Shown piece by piece: positions 1-7,831 of a DNA stretch of 18,447 bases. Source of the stretch: Shewanella sp. (lineage in GTDB: Bacteria; Pseudomonadota; Gammaproteobacteria; Enterobacterales; Shewanellaceae); the NCBI GenBank assembly GCA_004195335.1, contig SDWK01001033.1, positions 1 to 18,447 of the forward strand. The letters run 5' to 3'. Numbering within the stretch: the first letter of the stretch is position 1; every line of letters begins with the position of its first letter. Under the pieces are notes generated by a model that was not told the DNA's origin, did no database searches, and worked only from the letters and a program-made list of their open reading frames with translations. A program made the position numbers and the translations under genes.

Positions 1-102
1 CTCTTCTATCGTCAGCATTTGGACACGACAGCCTGGATTGGCATGTTGTTGGTTGCCCTTGGTGTGGTAATGATCAACCTATCTCAGGGGCATAGCCACT
101 AA
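1..102 (+). CDS. C-terminal end of a small multidrug resistance (SMR, EmrE-like) transporter, partial
   Basis: The window opens inside this gene; 33 codons are visible, ending in TAA at 100-102. The visible peptide begins LFYRQHLDTTAWIGMLLVAL and continues with a hydrophobic stretch ending in VVMINL and a short polar tail. This pattern of a short loop with LD, then the I-G-M, G-V and N-L positions, is typical of the fourth membrane helix of SMR proteins such as EmrE and SugE. These are small inner-membrane proton antiporters that export cationic drugs, quaternary ammonium compounds or polyamines. The substrate cannot be told from this tail. The call rests on recalled family resemblance over a short stretch. 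Confidence 0.6.
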   Translation, partial: LFYRQHLDTTAWIGMLLVALGVVMINLSQGHSH

Positions 103-410
103 ACGGCTCACCCGAAATCTTATTAAAGCCAGCTTATTTAGTATGTGACCCTCTGTTATTTTTGGGTTACCATCATTTAATATGCTGAATTATTGAGCTT
201 AAATATAAAGAGTCTCACCACAGATATCTCATGATGCCACTCGAAATAAAAGCAACAAGATCCATGGAAGGCTCGATTTTCTTTGTGAACGCTATTGAAT
301 AGAGACACAAACAGCTTTTCCTGATGAGTGATGCGACTCTAGGAGATATGTGAAAGAGGTATTGAGCTGAGAGTTTAAGGTTTTGCGAGACAAGGAATGA
401 AGCTGCCGCA
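103..410. other. Non-coding gap of 308 bases, no gene seen
   Basis: No credible coding frame is present. A weak stem can be drawn from GTGACCC (145-151) and GGGTTAC (164-170) with one G-U pair. It might end transcription of the SMR gene but lacks a following T-run. The promoter of the next gene should lie in this gap; the AT-rich stretch around 180-215 is possible, but no clear -35/-10 pair was recognised. Confidence 0.5.
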
Positions 411-2063
411 ATGAATAATTATCAATGTCTTTACTTCGATCAGAAAAATCATCGATTTTGTTTATTTACCGATGATACTCAACAGATCTACTTTACCTAT
501 TGGCATGAGCTTAAGCGACATGGGATCAGGTATCTCAATGACAATGCCACATTTCAGGCTACTATCGAGAAAAAAGAGGACCTACCCCACAGTCGGGGAA
601 TGCACATACGCGAAATCAATCTGGATAGTAATATTGAGCTTGAATCTTGTGTGGTTATAAAAAACAAAAATATCTCCTATCAAGACTTCTACGAATCTAT
701 CCTATCGGAACAAGCCATTGTTTATATGGGCTGTATTTTCGAAGATATTGAAGTTGATAATGCCATTATCCCTAAGAGTCTCTGTTTTATTGACTGTTGT
801 TTTGAGGGGAACTTCAGGCTGATATCGTGCAAAATTGATGGGGACCTATGGTTACCCAATAGCGCCTTCAACAAACATTTCAGTCTCAAATCGACTCAAG
901 TTAATGGTAATGTACATCTTGAACATGCAGATTTTTCCGGATTAGGAGGGGCCTCGTTCAGAGGGCTTGAAGCTGAGAATATCTATCTCGATCTGGGTGT
1001 TAAGGGAGGAGATGATCTATTTTGGCTCAATGAGATGGTGATCCCTGGTGTGGTGTCTATTGGGGGAGAGTTTAAAAATGAAATTCAGATTTTGTATCAG
1101 CAAGATCGGGATGAAGTTTTAGATAAGAAGCCGTCGATCGGTTCTATCATTGTCGGCAAAGAGCTTTATGAATACGAGAAAGCCAACCGTACGACAATAC
1201 AAAGCATGTTCAAAATTGAGGATATCAGGCTCACTGGCGAACTTGTGATTGAGCACTTGATTACCGATGAACTGAATATGTCGGGTATATGTACTAACAA
1301 TATTGAGCTCAATCATCTTTCAATTACTAATGATCTCGCCATATACGATTGTAAAACCAGCTCAAGTAAGCCAGAAAACGATATCGCCATATCATTGGTA
1401 AACAGCAGTATAGGACGGCATTTAAGAGTCGATAGAAATGACTTTCAAGGTAAGTTTGATCTGTCTGGTACGGCGGTCAGTGAGGTCACTTATTTCGAAG
1501 ATAATAAACTGAGTGACGCTGGTGGGCTAAACTTACATCGATTCACCACGGCTAAGTTTTTATTGCACCCCGTTGAGTCGCTTTATGGAAATAGCAAAGG
1601 CGGTATTTTTAAACCCAGAAGCTTTGCAATCTTGTCAGAAAAAGATCCCAGACTATTGGGGGATCAATACTGTGCGCTGAAGCATTGGTTAGCCGATGCC
1701 GGAAAGCTAGCGATGGAGGATGTGGCTTTTTTCTATATGAGGCAATGTTATCACCCAAAAAGATTATCCCGCTTTCTTTTAGGAGGGATTTTTGGTTGGG
1801 GAGTAAGGCTGTCCAATATTGCCATTTCATCTATGCTGTTAATTATGTTATTTGCTGTGGGTTATCTGTTTTTAGAACCTAAGGCAACAATATTGACCGC
1901 ATTCGCCCTGAGTATTCAGAGCTTTATCAGCTCATTCTTTGGTAGCTGGACGGGTTATGATCCCGATGGCGTGATTGCTAACATAGTCACACTCGAATCA
2001 TTTATCGGGGTGCTTTTTATTACTGTATTTATCGGCGCGTATATAAGGAAATTGTTACGATAA
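411..2063 (+). CDS. Beta-helix/pentapeptide-like protein with C-terminal two-helix ion-channel-like membrane domain
   Basis: The protein has 550 residues. Residues about 70-380 show recurring short turns of the type N-x-x-L/I-x-x-S/C (for example SLCFIDCCFEGNF, NVHLEHADFSG, ELNMSGICTNNIEL), as in pentapeptide-repeat or right-handed beta-helix proteins. Residues about 430-465 (AMEDVAFFYMRQC, then RLSRFLLGG and GWGVR) match the linker seen in pentapeptide proteins fused to a two-helix channel domain. Hydrophobic helices lie at about 467-488 and 520-545, with a pore-helix-like segment at 494-510. The expected TVGYGD-type selectivity filter is absent; the aligned stretch reads FFGSWTGYDPDG. Potassium conduction is therefore doubtful, and a mechanosensitive, signalling or anchoring role is equally possible. 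The start at 411 has no well-spaced ribosome site (AAGGA at 392-396 is 14 bases away). The stop is one base before the FolK-like start, so the two are probably one operon. Function unknown. Confidence 0.75.
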   Translation: MNNYQCLYFDQKNHRFCLFTDDTQQIYFTYWHELKRHGIRYLNDNATFQATIEKKEDLPHSRGMHIREINLDSNIELESCVVIKNKNISYQDFYESILSEQAIVYMGCIFEDIEVDNAIIPKSLCFIDCCFEGNFRLISCKIDGDLWLPNSAFNKHFSLKSTQVNGNVHLEHADFSGLGGASFRGLEAENIYLDLGVKGGDDLFWLNEMVIPGVVSIGGEFKNEIQILYQQDRDEVLDKKPSIGSIIVGKELYEYEKANRTTIQSMFKIEDIRLTGELVIEHLITDELNMSGICTNNIELNHLSITNDLAIYDCKTSSSKPENDIAISLVNSSIGRHLRVDRNDFQGKFDLSGTAVSEVTYFEDNKLSDAGGLNLHRFTTAKFLLHPVESLYGNSKGGIFKPRSFAILSEKDPRLLGDQYCALKHWLADAGKLAMEDVAFFYMRQCYHPKRLSRFLLGGIFGWGVRLSNIAISSMLLIMLFAVGYLFLEPKATILTAFALSIQSFISSFFGSWTGYDPDGVIANIVTLESFIGVLFITVFIGAYIRKLLR

Positions 2064-2064
2064 G

Positions 2065-2589
2065 ATGTTTTATTACCTTTCAATCGGAACCAATATTACT
2101 CCCGAGCTGAACGCCGTGAGAATTACCTCTGCCTTATGTCAGCATTTTGGAGGGGTCATAGGCTTTCCCTTCATCTACACAGAACCTGTGGGTATCGAAA
2201 GTGAACGCAGATTTCTAAATTCCTTAGCCGTTATTGAATCTGCTAAGAAGTCTGCCGACATAAAACGGATGACCAATTCAATAGAAACGTCACTCGGCAG
2301 AGATCGTACCGCCATAGACTGTTCGCTTGTCGATAGGGTGGCGGATATCGATATTGTGACCTGCTCAGAAGCGTTAGATTTTTCACTCTTCTTATCCTCC
2401 CGAGAGTCCTACGTCTCCAGTCTACTGACGGTAGATAGAAGTAGGTATGTCGATTTGACTCAATACGGTCTACCCCCTACAAATGGACCTACCGCCATCA
2501 ACTTTAATGCTCGTTCCGGTAACATAATGATTATCGAGCAAGAAAGTCACAGCTTGAAAGACGGGCATATAACCTCCTTCGAACGGTAA
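2065..2589 (+). CDS. FolK-like protein (HPPK family paralogue), divergent
   Basis: The protein has 174 residues and resembles 6-hydroxymethyl-7,8-dihydropterin pyrophosphokinase, which moves pyrophosphate from ATP to the pterin in folate synthesis. Visible family marks are SIGTN at 6-10 (family: ALGSN), Y38-TEPVG at 43, FLNS at 50-53, SLGRDRT at 76-82 and DRVADIDIV at 90-98, with R91, D94 and D96 matching the Arg and the metal-binding Asp pair of E. coli HPPK (159 residues). The stretch before R91 departs from the family signature, and the PH motif expected after the Asp pair is not visible. It is therefore probably a second copy with altered activity rather than the housekeeping enzyme. It begins one base after the stop of the 550-residue gene (TAA-G-ATG), which suggests coupling. 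Its last 39 codons and stop overlap folM on the other strand. Confidence 0.72.
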   Translation: MFYYLSIGTNITPELNAVRITSALCQHFGGVIGFPFIYTEPVGIESERRFLNSLAVIESAKKSADIKRMTNSIETSLGRDRTAIDCSLVDRVADIDIVTCSEALDFSLFLSSRESYVSSLLTVDRSRYVDLTQYGLPPTNGPTAINFNARSGNIMIIEQESHSLKDGHITSFER

Positions 2590-3183
2590 TAAGGTCTCCT
2601 TATACACCTGTGATTTTTGCTGTTCGGTGTGTTGTTCAAGAAATTGTATCGGGCCGGGCATGATGGAGTTACAACGTATTCCCGGGGCAAACTTCTTTGC
2701 AAATGACTGAGTCAGGCTCTCTAATCCCGACTTAGTTGAGCAATACAGGGAGTATTCTGGATTTGGATTGTCTGCATAAATATCGGTAATATTGACCACC
2801 ACACCGGGCTGACTTTCGTTGTACATTCGTTCTTTCAAGGCTGTGATTAAAAGAGTGGGAAACAGCATGTGAACATTAAATAACGAGAGATAATGGGTTT
2901 CTAAATCTTCAACGCTCTCGGGATCTGCATCATACATAGAGGCATTGTTTATCAGCAGATCGACGCTATCTGCGAGAGTTTCTATCTCCTGCATTGCCTT
3001 AGTTATTCCGATTTGGTCATAACTGGCAACCTGAATAAGGTGTAAATGTTTTGAGCTTATGGATGGAAAATCTTGAGGAGGACTTCGTGTTATGGCGATT
3101 ACGGTGTCGCCCATAGAAAGAAACTTTTCCACCAGAAATAAGCCCAGCCTTCGGCTAGACCCAGTGATCACTATCGTTCTCAT
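2470..3183 (-). CDS. folM: FolM-type dihydromonapterin/pteridine reductase (SDR family)
   Basis: The protein has 237 residues with a full short-chain dehydrogenase fold. The nucleotide-binding motif TGSSRRLG (7-14) carries the Arg pair typical of pteridine reductases and predicts NADPH. NNAS lies at 79-82. D134, Y147 and K151 stand where pteridine reductases have Asp-Tyr-Lys, with Asp replacing the usual SDR Ser; the spacing (13 and 4) equals that recalled for Leishmania PTR1. The tail VTG-T-S-x-x-V-DGGR is standard. FolM reduces dihydromonapterin to tetrahydromonapterin and, weakly, dihydrofolate. GGGG upstream (about 3194-3198) supports the ATG at 3183. The 3' end overlaps the FolK-like gene, which is predicted to act on the same class of pterins. 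A generic SDR is the alternative, but the residue pattern argues against it. Confidence 0.8.
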   Translation of the reverse strand: MRTIVITGSSRRLGLFLVEKFLSMGDTVIAITRSPPQDFPSISSKHLHLIQVASYDQIGITKAMQEIETLADSVDLLINNASMYDADPESVEDLETHYLSLFNVHMLFPTLLITALKERMYNESQPGVVVNITDIYADNPNPEYSLYCSTKSGLESLTQSFAKKFAPGIRCNSIMPGPIQFLEQHTEQQKSQVYKETLLPFEGGYMPVFQAVTFLLDNHYVTGTSIKVDGGRSICRG

Positions 3184-3296
3184 CTCAATATCCCCATTGC
3201 TTTTTAATGTTATTAGAGAAGTAATCTATCACAGGAATACGCCCATTGAAGCCTATAAACAGCCACTAAATACCAACCGCTATAAGTCTTCATAAG

Positions 3297-4100
3297 CTAA
3301 TAAGGTACATTTAGGTTGGGAAATTCGGTCGGTAGGATTGGTGCAGGAGTCATACCCCATTTGGCAAATAACGCATCGAAACGGTGAGCTCTATATAGCC
3401 TTACCAGTAGGTGGTTAAATGCTTTAATCGTTTTATAGTCATTGTGCTTCATCTTGAAGCCTAAATAGTACCGAGTCGGTAGGCCGCTTGAGAGGTAATG
3501 TAAGTCATGTAGTCCTATCTGTTTAGCGTAGTAGGCGCCGACATTTTTATTGACAAAATAGGCCTCAAATCTTTTTTTATCCAGCATCTTCAATGGTTGA
3601 TCATCACCAGAATTAGACTGGATAATATTCATGGGGAGATAACCAAGATATTGCTGTTGTTTATCTATTTTTATCAGAGAAGTATGAGTGTTAGAGGGAG
3701 CGAAGACACCAATATCCATGCCTGATGTTTGATTTATGGCGGTGAGAGGCTGTGTCGGTAGTGAGTAAAAACCATACTCAGTTTGTAACAGGGGGACTGA
3801 GAACCAAGTTGTAAGTGCGCGCTCCTGATTCCAACCCAAAAAGTGTCCGCTGGCTAGCCCCTGATTAAACTGCTGTTTTGCCCGTTTATTGGGAAGCAGT
3901 TCTAATTCACAGCCCTGGGGCCAATCCTGACAAGCCAAGCGTGCGATCTCCACAAGAATTCCGGTGATGTTTTTGTGTGTGTCTTGGTAACTGAAAGGGG
4001 CAAATTCATGACAGACGATTTTTAATGGTTGAGCCGTCAGACATCCACTCATGAGGCAAGTAAAGAGCAAGATTAGATATGAAGGCGTTGAGTTCACCAT
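3297..4100 (-). CDS. Periplasmic solute-binding protein, SBP_bac_3-like
   Basis: The protein has 267 residues. A signal peptide of about 23 residues comes first (hydrophobic YLILLFTCLMSG, then CLTA before Q24). Cys20 could be a lipobox Cys, but Met at the -3 position makes ordinary Sec cleavage after LTA at least as likely. The mature part has EFAPFSYQD then G-x-L-V-E-I-A (type-II binding protein lobe one), WNQERALTTWFSVPLL (the ligand Arg region) and a C-terminal WGM lobe end. Members bind polar amino acids or related solutes for ABC importers or act as sensors. No permease or ATPase is nearby, so it may serve a distant transporter or have become a stand-alone binding protein. It lies 57 bases downstream of the Omp85 gene and may share its transcript. 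Confidence 0.75.
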   Translation of the reverse strand: MVNSTPSYLILLFTCLMSGCLTAQPLKIVCHEFAPFSYQDTHKNITGILVEIARLACQDWPQGCELELLPNKRAKQQFNQGLASGHFLGWNQERALTTWFSVPLLQTEYGFYSLPTQPLTAINQTSGMDIGVFAPSNTHTSLIKIDKQQQYLGYLPMNIIQSNSGDDQPLKMLDKKRFEAYFVNKNVGAYYAKQIGLHDLHYLSSGLPTRYYLGFKMKHNDYKTIKAFNHLLVRLYRAHRFDALFAKWGMTPAPILPTEFPNLNVPY

Positions 4101-4157
4101 GATTATTATCTGTCTGCACTCCGATGCGTTTGGGTCATTGAACTCAATTATAGTCGG

Positions 4158-5795
4158 TTAGAAATGGTTTTTTACCTGAAAGCGCCACTCCCAGCTATTG
4201 ATCTCCTCACCGGATGTGAAAGGCACACTAAAATCAATATGGGCTACATTGCCATAGCTTGAGCGTGACGAGTAAATTCGGGCGCCAATACCTAAGCTGC
4301 CAATAGGGCTTGATACTTCATTATTCCCATCGGGCCCTCCAAAAGCCTGACCGACATCAACAAAAGCGGCCCAGCCTAGCTCGGCGAGTTGATAGAGATT
4401 AATATTCGGATAGTTGCGGATCTCTGTCGTCAGTAACCATTGATTATCACCATGTTGATAATCATTGGGATAGCCTCTGATCCCGGTGTTATCACCGAGG
4501 GCGAAGGTCTGATCAAGATAGTTATTCTTGGATGTGCTGATCCTTGTTTTTGCATATGCTGTCCACTTGGGGTGGAGCTGGTAAAAATATTCGGCCGATG
4601 CATTGATCTGGTAGAAATCATTTTGGCTGGTGGCGAAGTCACCTATCCCGTCGAATGCCAACAGAAGCAAGGCTTCTTCATCTTGGTAGCCACGAGTCGT
4701 TTTCCAGTTTATATGATAGCCAACGGACGAGGTGCTATTCGTATCATTGGTCTCTAAGCCAAACTTTAAATAATGGTGCCAGCCTAAGTTAAAGTCTTCG
4801 TTATAATTGATAAGATGAACATTACTGAGGACGGTATAATCATCCTGCAGAAACTCATAGGCGACCCAAGGGTAAAGAAAGTTCCTATCTTGGGGGAGCG
4901 ATGAATCTGGGTAGCTGTCGAGATGAGAGAATGTATTTTCATCTTGAGTTATCCCGGTGATAATTCGAGATCTGGCATCATCAGTTTTCGATATGCGCCA
5001 GCCATATTTAATATCAAAGTAGTCTTGCTTGTGCTCAAACTCATTGATATCCATTCCATTCTGTTTAAGGGGATCGTTGCGAAGATCATCCATATAAGTA
5101 ACAGCATAACTATCTTTGGTATCTAAGGTATAAAAGGGTTTGTTAAAGTAAAACTGTGTCGTCTGGCCATCGCTGTTGTCTTGAAAGCTGACGGCGGCTT
5201 TAGAATGCTTGACGAAGTTATCCAGTGGCGCCTCGAAGGCAAGCTTGTAGCCGGTTCTATCGGCGTCAGATTTATATTTTATCCTCGTTCTTATGCCATA
5301 GCCCAGCAGGTTATCTTCTTTTATGCCTATCGAGAACTTACTTTCTCCACCGCTACGTCCCAGACTAAAAGTTGGAAGCAGGGACCAGTTATCCCAGGTT
5401 TCTACCAATACCGTTTCATCTTCAATGGGAGTATCGGCCTGTGGATCTCTTTCGGAGAAGCTGATTTTAGCGTCTCGTATATAGGGCTCGGAGCGTAAGT
5501 TCCTCTGGGCTTCTTCGAGATCTTTTTGGCTAATACGACTGTCATCAGAGAAGGAGAGCTTGTTTAAGATGGTCGATTCTCTGGTATTGATATGCAGGTA
5601 ATTAGCCCAACGATGAATGAAAAAACTATCAGGAGCCGACTCATCGAAAATAGGATGGCTGGTGACAACAATCTTACTTAGCTGCTTCTTTTTGGTTGGC
5701 TCATCATTTTTTGGATTAACCTCTTCTCCCCAACTAGCCTTGGAGGCTAATAGGCTGGCAATGAAAAGACATAGATACGACTTATAATCCTGCAT
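4158..5795 (-). CDS. Omp85-superfamily outer-membrane protein with one POTRA domain (BamA/TamA-like)
   Basis: The protein has 545 residues. A signal peptide occupies about 1-23. One POTRA-like segment follows at about 62-135 (SQKDLEEAQRNLRSEPYIRDAKI, then a V-x-V-E-T-W strand). From about 140 on there are alternating amphipathic strands, and the protein ends in Phe as barrel proteins recognised by the Bam complex do. IRGY at 439-442 matches the conserved VRGF/Y motif of Omp85 loop 6, and FVDVGQAFGG at 478-487 fits the late barrel strands. BamA has five POTRAs and TamA three, so this is a separate, short Omp85 class. Such proteins may insert or transport a partner; none is obvious next door apart from the solute-binding protein. 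A weak AAGG site precedes the ATG at 5795. Confidence 0.8.
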   Translation of the reverse strand: MQDYKSYLCLFIASLLASKASWGEEVNPKNDEPTKKKQLSKIVVTSHPIFDESAPDSFFIHRWANYLHINTRESTILNKLSFSDDSRISQKDLEEAQRNLRSEPYIRDAKISFSERDPQADTPIEDETVLVETWDNWSLLPTFSLGRSGGESKFSIGIKEDNLLGYGIRTRIKYKSDADRTGYKLAFEAPLDNFVKHSKAAVSFQDNSDGQTTQFYFNKPFYTLDTKDSYAVTYMDDLRNDPLKQNGMDINEFEHKQDYFDIKYGWRISKTDDARSRIITGITQDENTFSHLDSYPDSSLPQDRNFLYPWVAYEFLQDDYTVLSNVHLINYNEDFNLGWHHYLKFGLETNDTNSTSSVGYHINWKTTRGYQDEEALLLLAFDGIGDFATSQNDFYQINASAEYFYQLHPKWTAYAKTRISTSKNNYLDQTFALGDNTGIRGYPNDYQHGDNQWLLTTEIRNYPNINLYQLAELGWAAFVDVGQAFGGPDGNNEVSSPIGSLGIGARIYSSRSSYGNVAHIDFSVPFTSGEEINSWEWRFQVKNHF

Positions 5796-5942
5796 AGATG
5801 CGCCTTATATGATTACCTTTCGATTGGGAAGTGAAGGGTGAAACATTTCTCTTACAATTTAATAACACACGCGAGTGGCGAGTTAGTCAAGAAAAAAAGG
5901 AAAATAAGTGGATGATTTTACTTAAGCAAATGCAGATGTAGT

Positions 5943-5972
5943 AGTGATGCTTTCTGGGGAAGAAACATCACT
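5943..5972. repeat. Stem-loop between the ThrE-like and Omp85 genes
   Basis: AGTGATG (5943-5949) and TTTCT (5951-5955) pair with AGAAA (5961-5965) and CATCACT (5966-5972), giving 12 pairs with one bulged C and a five-base loop. It lies 35 bases past the ThrE-like stop, both flanking genes being on the minus strand. No T-run follows on the minus strand, so it is a terminator without U-tract, a 3' stability element or a processing site. Confidence 0.5.
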
Positions 5973-6006
5973 GCAACGGAGTTTTTTCGCAGGTAATCGA
6001 TTCGTT

Positions 6007-7227
6007 TTATAGCGTTCTTCGCGGTGAAACTGCGACGTTAGCAAAAATTAATCCGGCGACGATTGACATAAAGATCAGAAAAATCTGGCTACCGATGTGT
6101 GACTGGTTAAGCATTGTCTCGCCTAAGATAAGCGTGTTGAGTCCAATATAGGTTTTACTACCCGGGACTAAAATAACGATACCTTGGAGCAGGGCGATTG
6201 AGGCTGGGGCTTTCATCCAGCGTGCAAACAGGTTTGAGTAAACGCCCACGGCGAATGCACCAAAGAAGATACCGATAGAGTCACCTAAGTAGATGCCGCC
6301 CAGCATAGATGAAAAGAAGGCGACGATGCCTGCGAGCACTCCCCAGGGGGAGTCTTTCATTCGAGCTTTAAATATGATCACCAGTGCCATCGAAAGAATA
6401 GGCACGGCAGACCAGATGGCGAGTTGGGGGAGGGGCTCAGGTTCAAAGTAGATGGCTTCACCAAATACAGCCTTGCCGACCACCATGCCGAAAATCGCCC
6501 CAAAATAGAGCTTAAACAGCAGCATGCACGCATCCATGATGCGGGCCGTCCCGGATATCAGATCCCTTGCTGCAAGCTCTGCTAACCCTAAGGTGAGCGC
6601 GAGACCGGGAACAAAGATAATGATGCCGGATAGAATCACTACCGGGAGGTTGATATGAGGATCCAATTGAGAGATGCCACTGGCGGCTAAGGCACATAGG
6701 ATAGCCGCTAAGGGTTCGAGCATTTCGGCCATACGTTTAGAACGCTCGGCACGATAGACTAGACCATAGACCATAAAGCCAAGCAGGGCTGACCAAAATA
6801 CATCGTTCCAGCTCGTGCCCATCAGCATAGCAAAGGCACCTGCTGAGCTGCCAAATGCCAGTAAAGTTAACAGTGGACCATAGGCATTGGGTTTATTGGC
6901 TATCTCGTCCAGCCGCTCTAAGGCTTCCTGAAGAGTACGTTTACCGGAAACTAACTCTTCGACCAGTTCATCGGTACGCGCCAACGCGCCGAGATCTAAC
7001 TCGCCGGGTTTGACTCTGGCTACATGGTTGTACTCTTGATCGGTATCGTGTTGCAGCACGAAGGTCATCGCCGTGGGAGAGATAAGAAAATAGCCCTCGA
7101 GCCCCAATAATTCAGAGACGGCTTGAAGGTGAGCTTCCAGTCGGTAAGCAGGGGTGCCAAACTTGTGCAGAGATTTGCCTAACTTAATGATAAATCGGCG
7201 CTTCTCAATAAATTCTTCGTTGTTCAC
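6007..7227 (-). CDS. Threonine/serine exporter family protein (ThrE-like, fused YjjP-YjjB type)
   Basis: The protein has 406 residues. An N-terminal cytosolic part (about 1-125) carries the family opening RRFIIKLGKSLHKFGTPAYRLE and SPTAMTFVL. About ten hydrophobic helices follow. Two VPG motifs (FVPG near 200 and LVPG near 355), one in each half, are the repeated marks of this family. E. coli splits the two halves into YjjP and YjjB; here they are joined, as in Corynebacterium ThrE. Members export threonine and serine or, for YjjPB, succinate, so the substrate is not settled. The start is GTG at 7225-7227 with a weak GGA upstream; no better start lies nearby. It is transcribed away from the MAPEG gene. 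Confidence 0.85.
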   Translation of the reverse strand: MNNEEFIEKRRFIIKLGKSLHKFGTPAYRLEAHLQAVSELLGLEGYFLISPTAMTFVLQHDTDQEYNHVARVKPGELDLGALARTDELVEELVSGKRTLQEALERLDEIANKPNAYGPLLTLLAFGSSAGAFAMLMGTSWNDVFWSALLGFMVYGLVYRAERSKRMAEMLEPLAAILCALAASGISQLDPHINLPVVILSGIIIFVPGLALTLGLAELAARDLISGTARIMDACMLLFKLYFGAIFGMVVGKAVFGEAIYFEPEPLPQLAIWSAVPILSMALVIIFKARMKDSPWGVLAGIVAFFSSMLGGIYLGDSIGIFFGAFAVGVYSNLFARWMKAPASIALLQGIVILVPGSKTYIGLNTLILGETMLNQSHIGSQIFLIFMSIVAGLIFANVAVSPRRTL

Positions 7228-7277
7228 AAGCAGGGTCCAATGTGGTTTTAGTTTTCGGAAATGCCGAACGAGCGCAT

Positions 7278-7307
7278 ATTAACCTAGTTTGTGGGAAAAA
7301 GGTTAAT
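7278..7307. promoter_or_regulatory. Inverted repeat in the ThrE/MAPEG divergent intergenic region, operator candidate
   Basis: ATTAACCT (7278-7285) and AGGTTAAT (7300-7307) are perfect 8-base inverted arms separated by 14 bases. The site is 51 bases upstream of the ThrE-like start and 71 bases upstream of the MAPEG start, where a shared operator would be expected. The arms are short and AT-rich, so chance is possible. Confidence 0.3.
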
Positions 7308-7377
7308 CAGATGGAAAATATTTACTTAAAGTCAATAAGTTGTAATGCTGGTTGAAATCTCAATAAAAGGAAGCCTT

Positions 7378-7779
7378 ATGTCAGTTGCCATTTCTGGTCT
7401 GTATATCAGCATCACTGCAATTTTAGTCGTGGTTTTTGCGATGCGAGTAGTTAAATTACGTAGAAAACACAAAATTGGTTTGGGTAGTTCCGGTAATGAA
7501 GAGTTAAGGCTGGCTAATCGGGTGCACGCTAACTTAGTGGAAAATGCGCCGATTGCCATGATTCTATTGCTGGTGGCTGAGCTGAACCATCTACCGGATC
7601 TGTTTTTGCATAGTCTGGGTGTCATGTGGGTCATCGGACGAATTTTGCATGCGATAGGTTTGACCCAAGGTCGGGGAGGTTATCATCTCGGTCGTTTTTT
7701 TGGGGGATTACTGAGTTGGTTGGTTATTCTGACCCTAGCTAGTATTAACTTAGGCTATTTCCTCTCTAGCTTGGCGTAA
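7378..7779 (+). CDS. MAPEG family membrane protein
   Basis: The chosen start is the ATG at 7378, preceded by AAGGAAG (7367-7373) at good spacing; the frame opens earlier, at 7345, without a ribosome site. The 133-residue product has four hydrophobic helices (about 4-22, 57-69, 73-92 and 108-128). NRVHANLVENAP (47-58) with the conserved Arg, Asn and Glu, and GRILHAIGL (87-95), are MAPEG marks. Eukaryotic members are glutathione transferases and eicosanoid enzymes; bacterial members are mostly of unknown function, with some glutathione-transferase activity reported. Membership is clear, the reaction is not. Confidence 0.85.
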   Translation: MSVAISGLYISITAILVVVFAMRVVKLRRKHKIGLGSSGNEELRLANRVHANLVENAPIAMILLLVAELNHLPDLFLHSLGVMWVIGRILHAIGLTQGRGGYHLGRFFGGLLSWLVILTLASINLGYFLSSLA

Positions 7780-7831
7780 ACTTGTACCGAAAGTATCCTC
7801 TATGTGAGTGTGGGTAAGCATCCCTACACTT

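Noticed and set aside
397..414. Five-codon leader peptide ATG AAG CTG CCG CAA TGA overlapping the start at 411
   Set aside because: AAGGA abuts its ATG with no spacing, so translation is unlikely, and no attenuator hairpin follows.
411..2063. Calling the 550-residue protein a potassium channel
   Set aside because: The selectivity filter is missing, so only the fold resemblance is reported.
4440..4757. 105-codon open frame on the plus strand inside the Omp85 gene
   Set aside because: It is antisense to a clear outer-membrane protein gene and its translation resembles no family; a shadow of the real gene.
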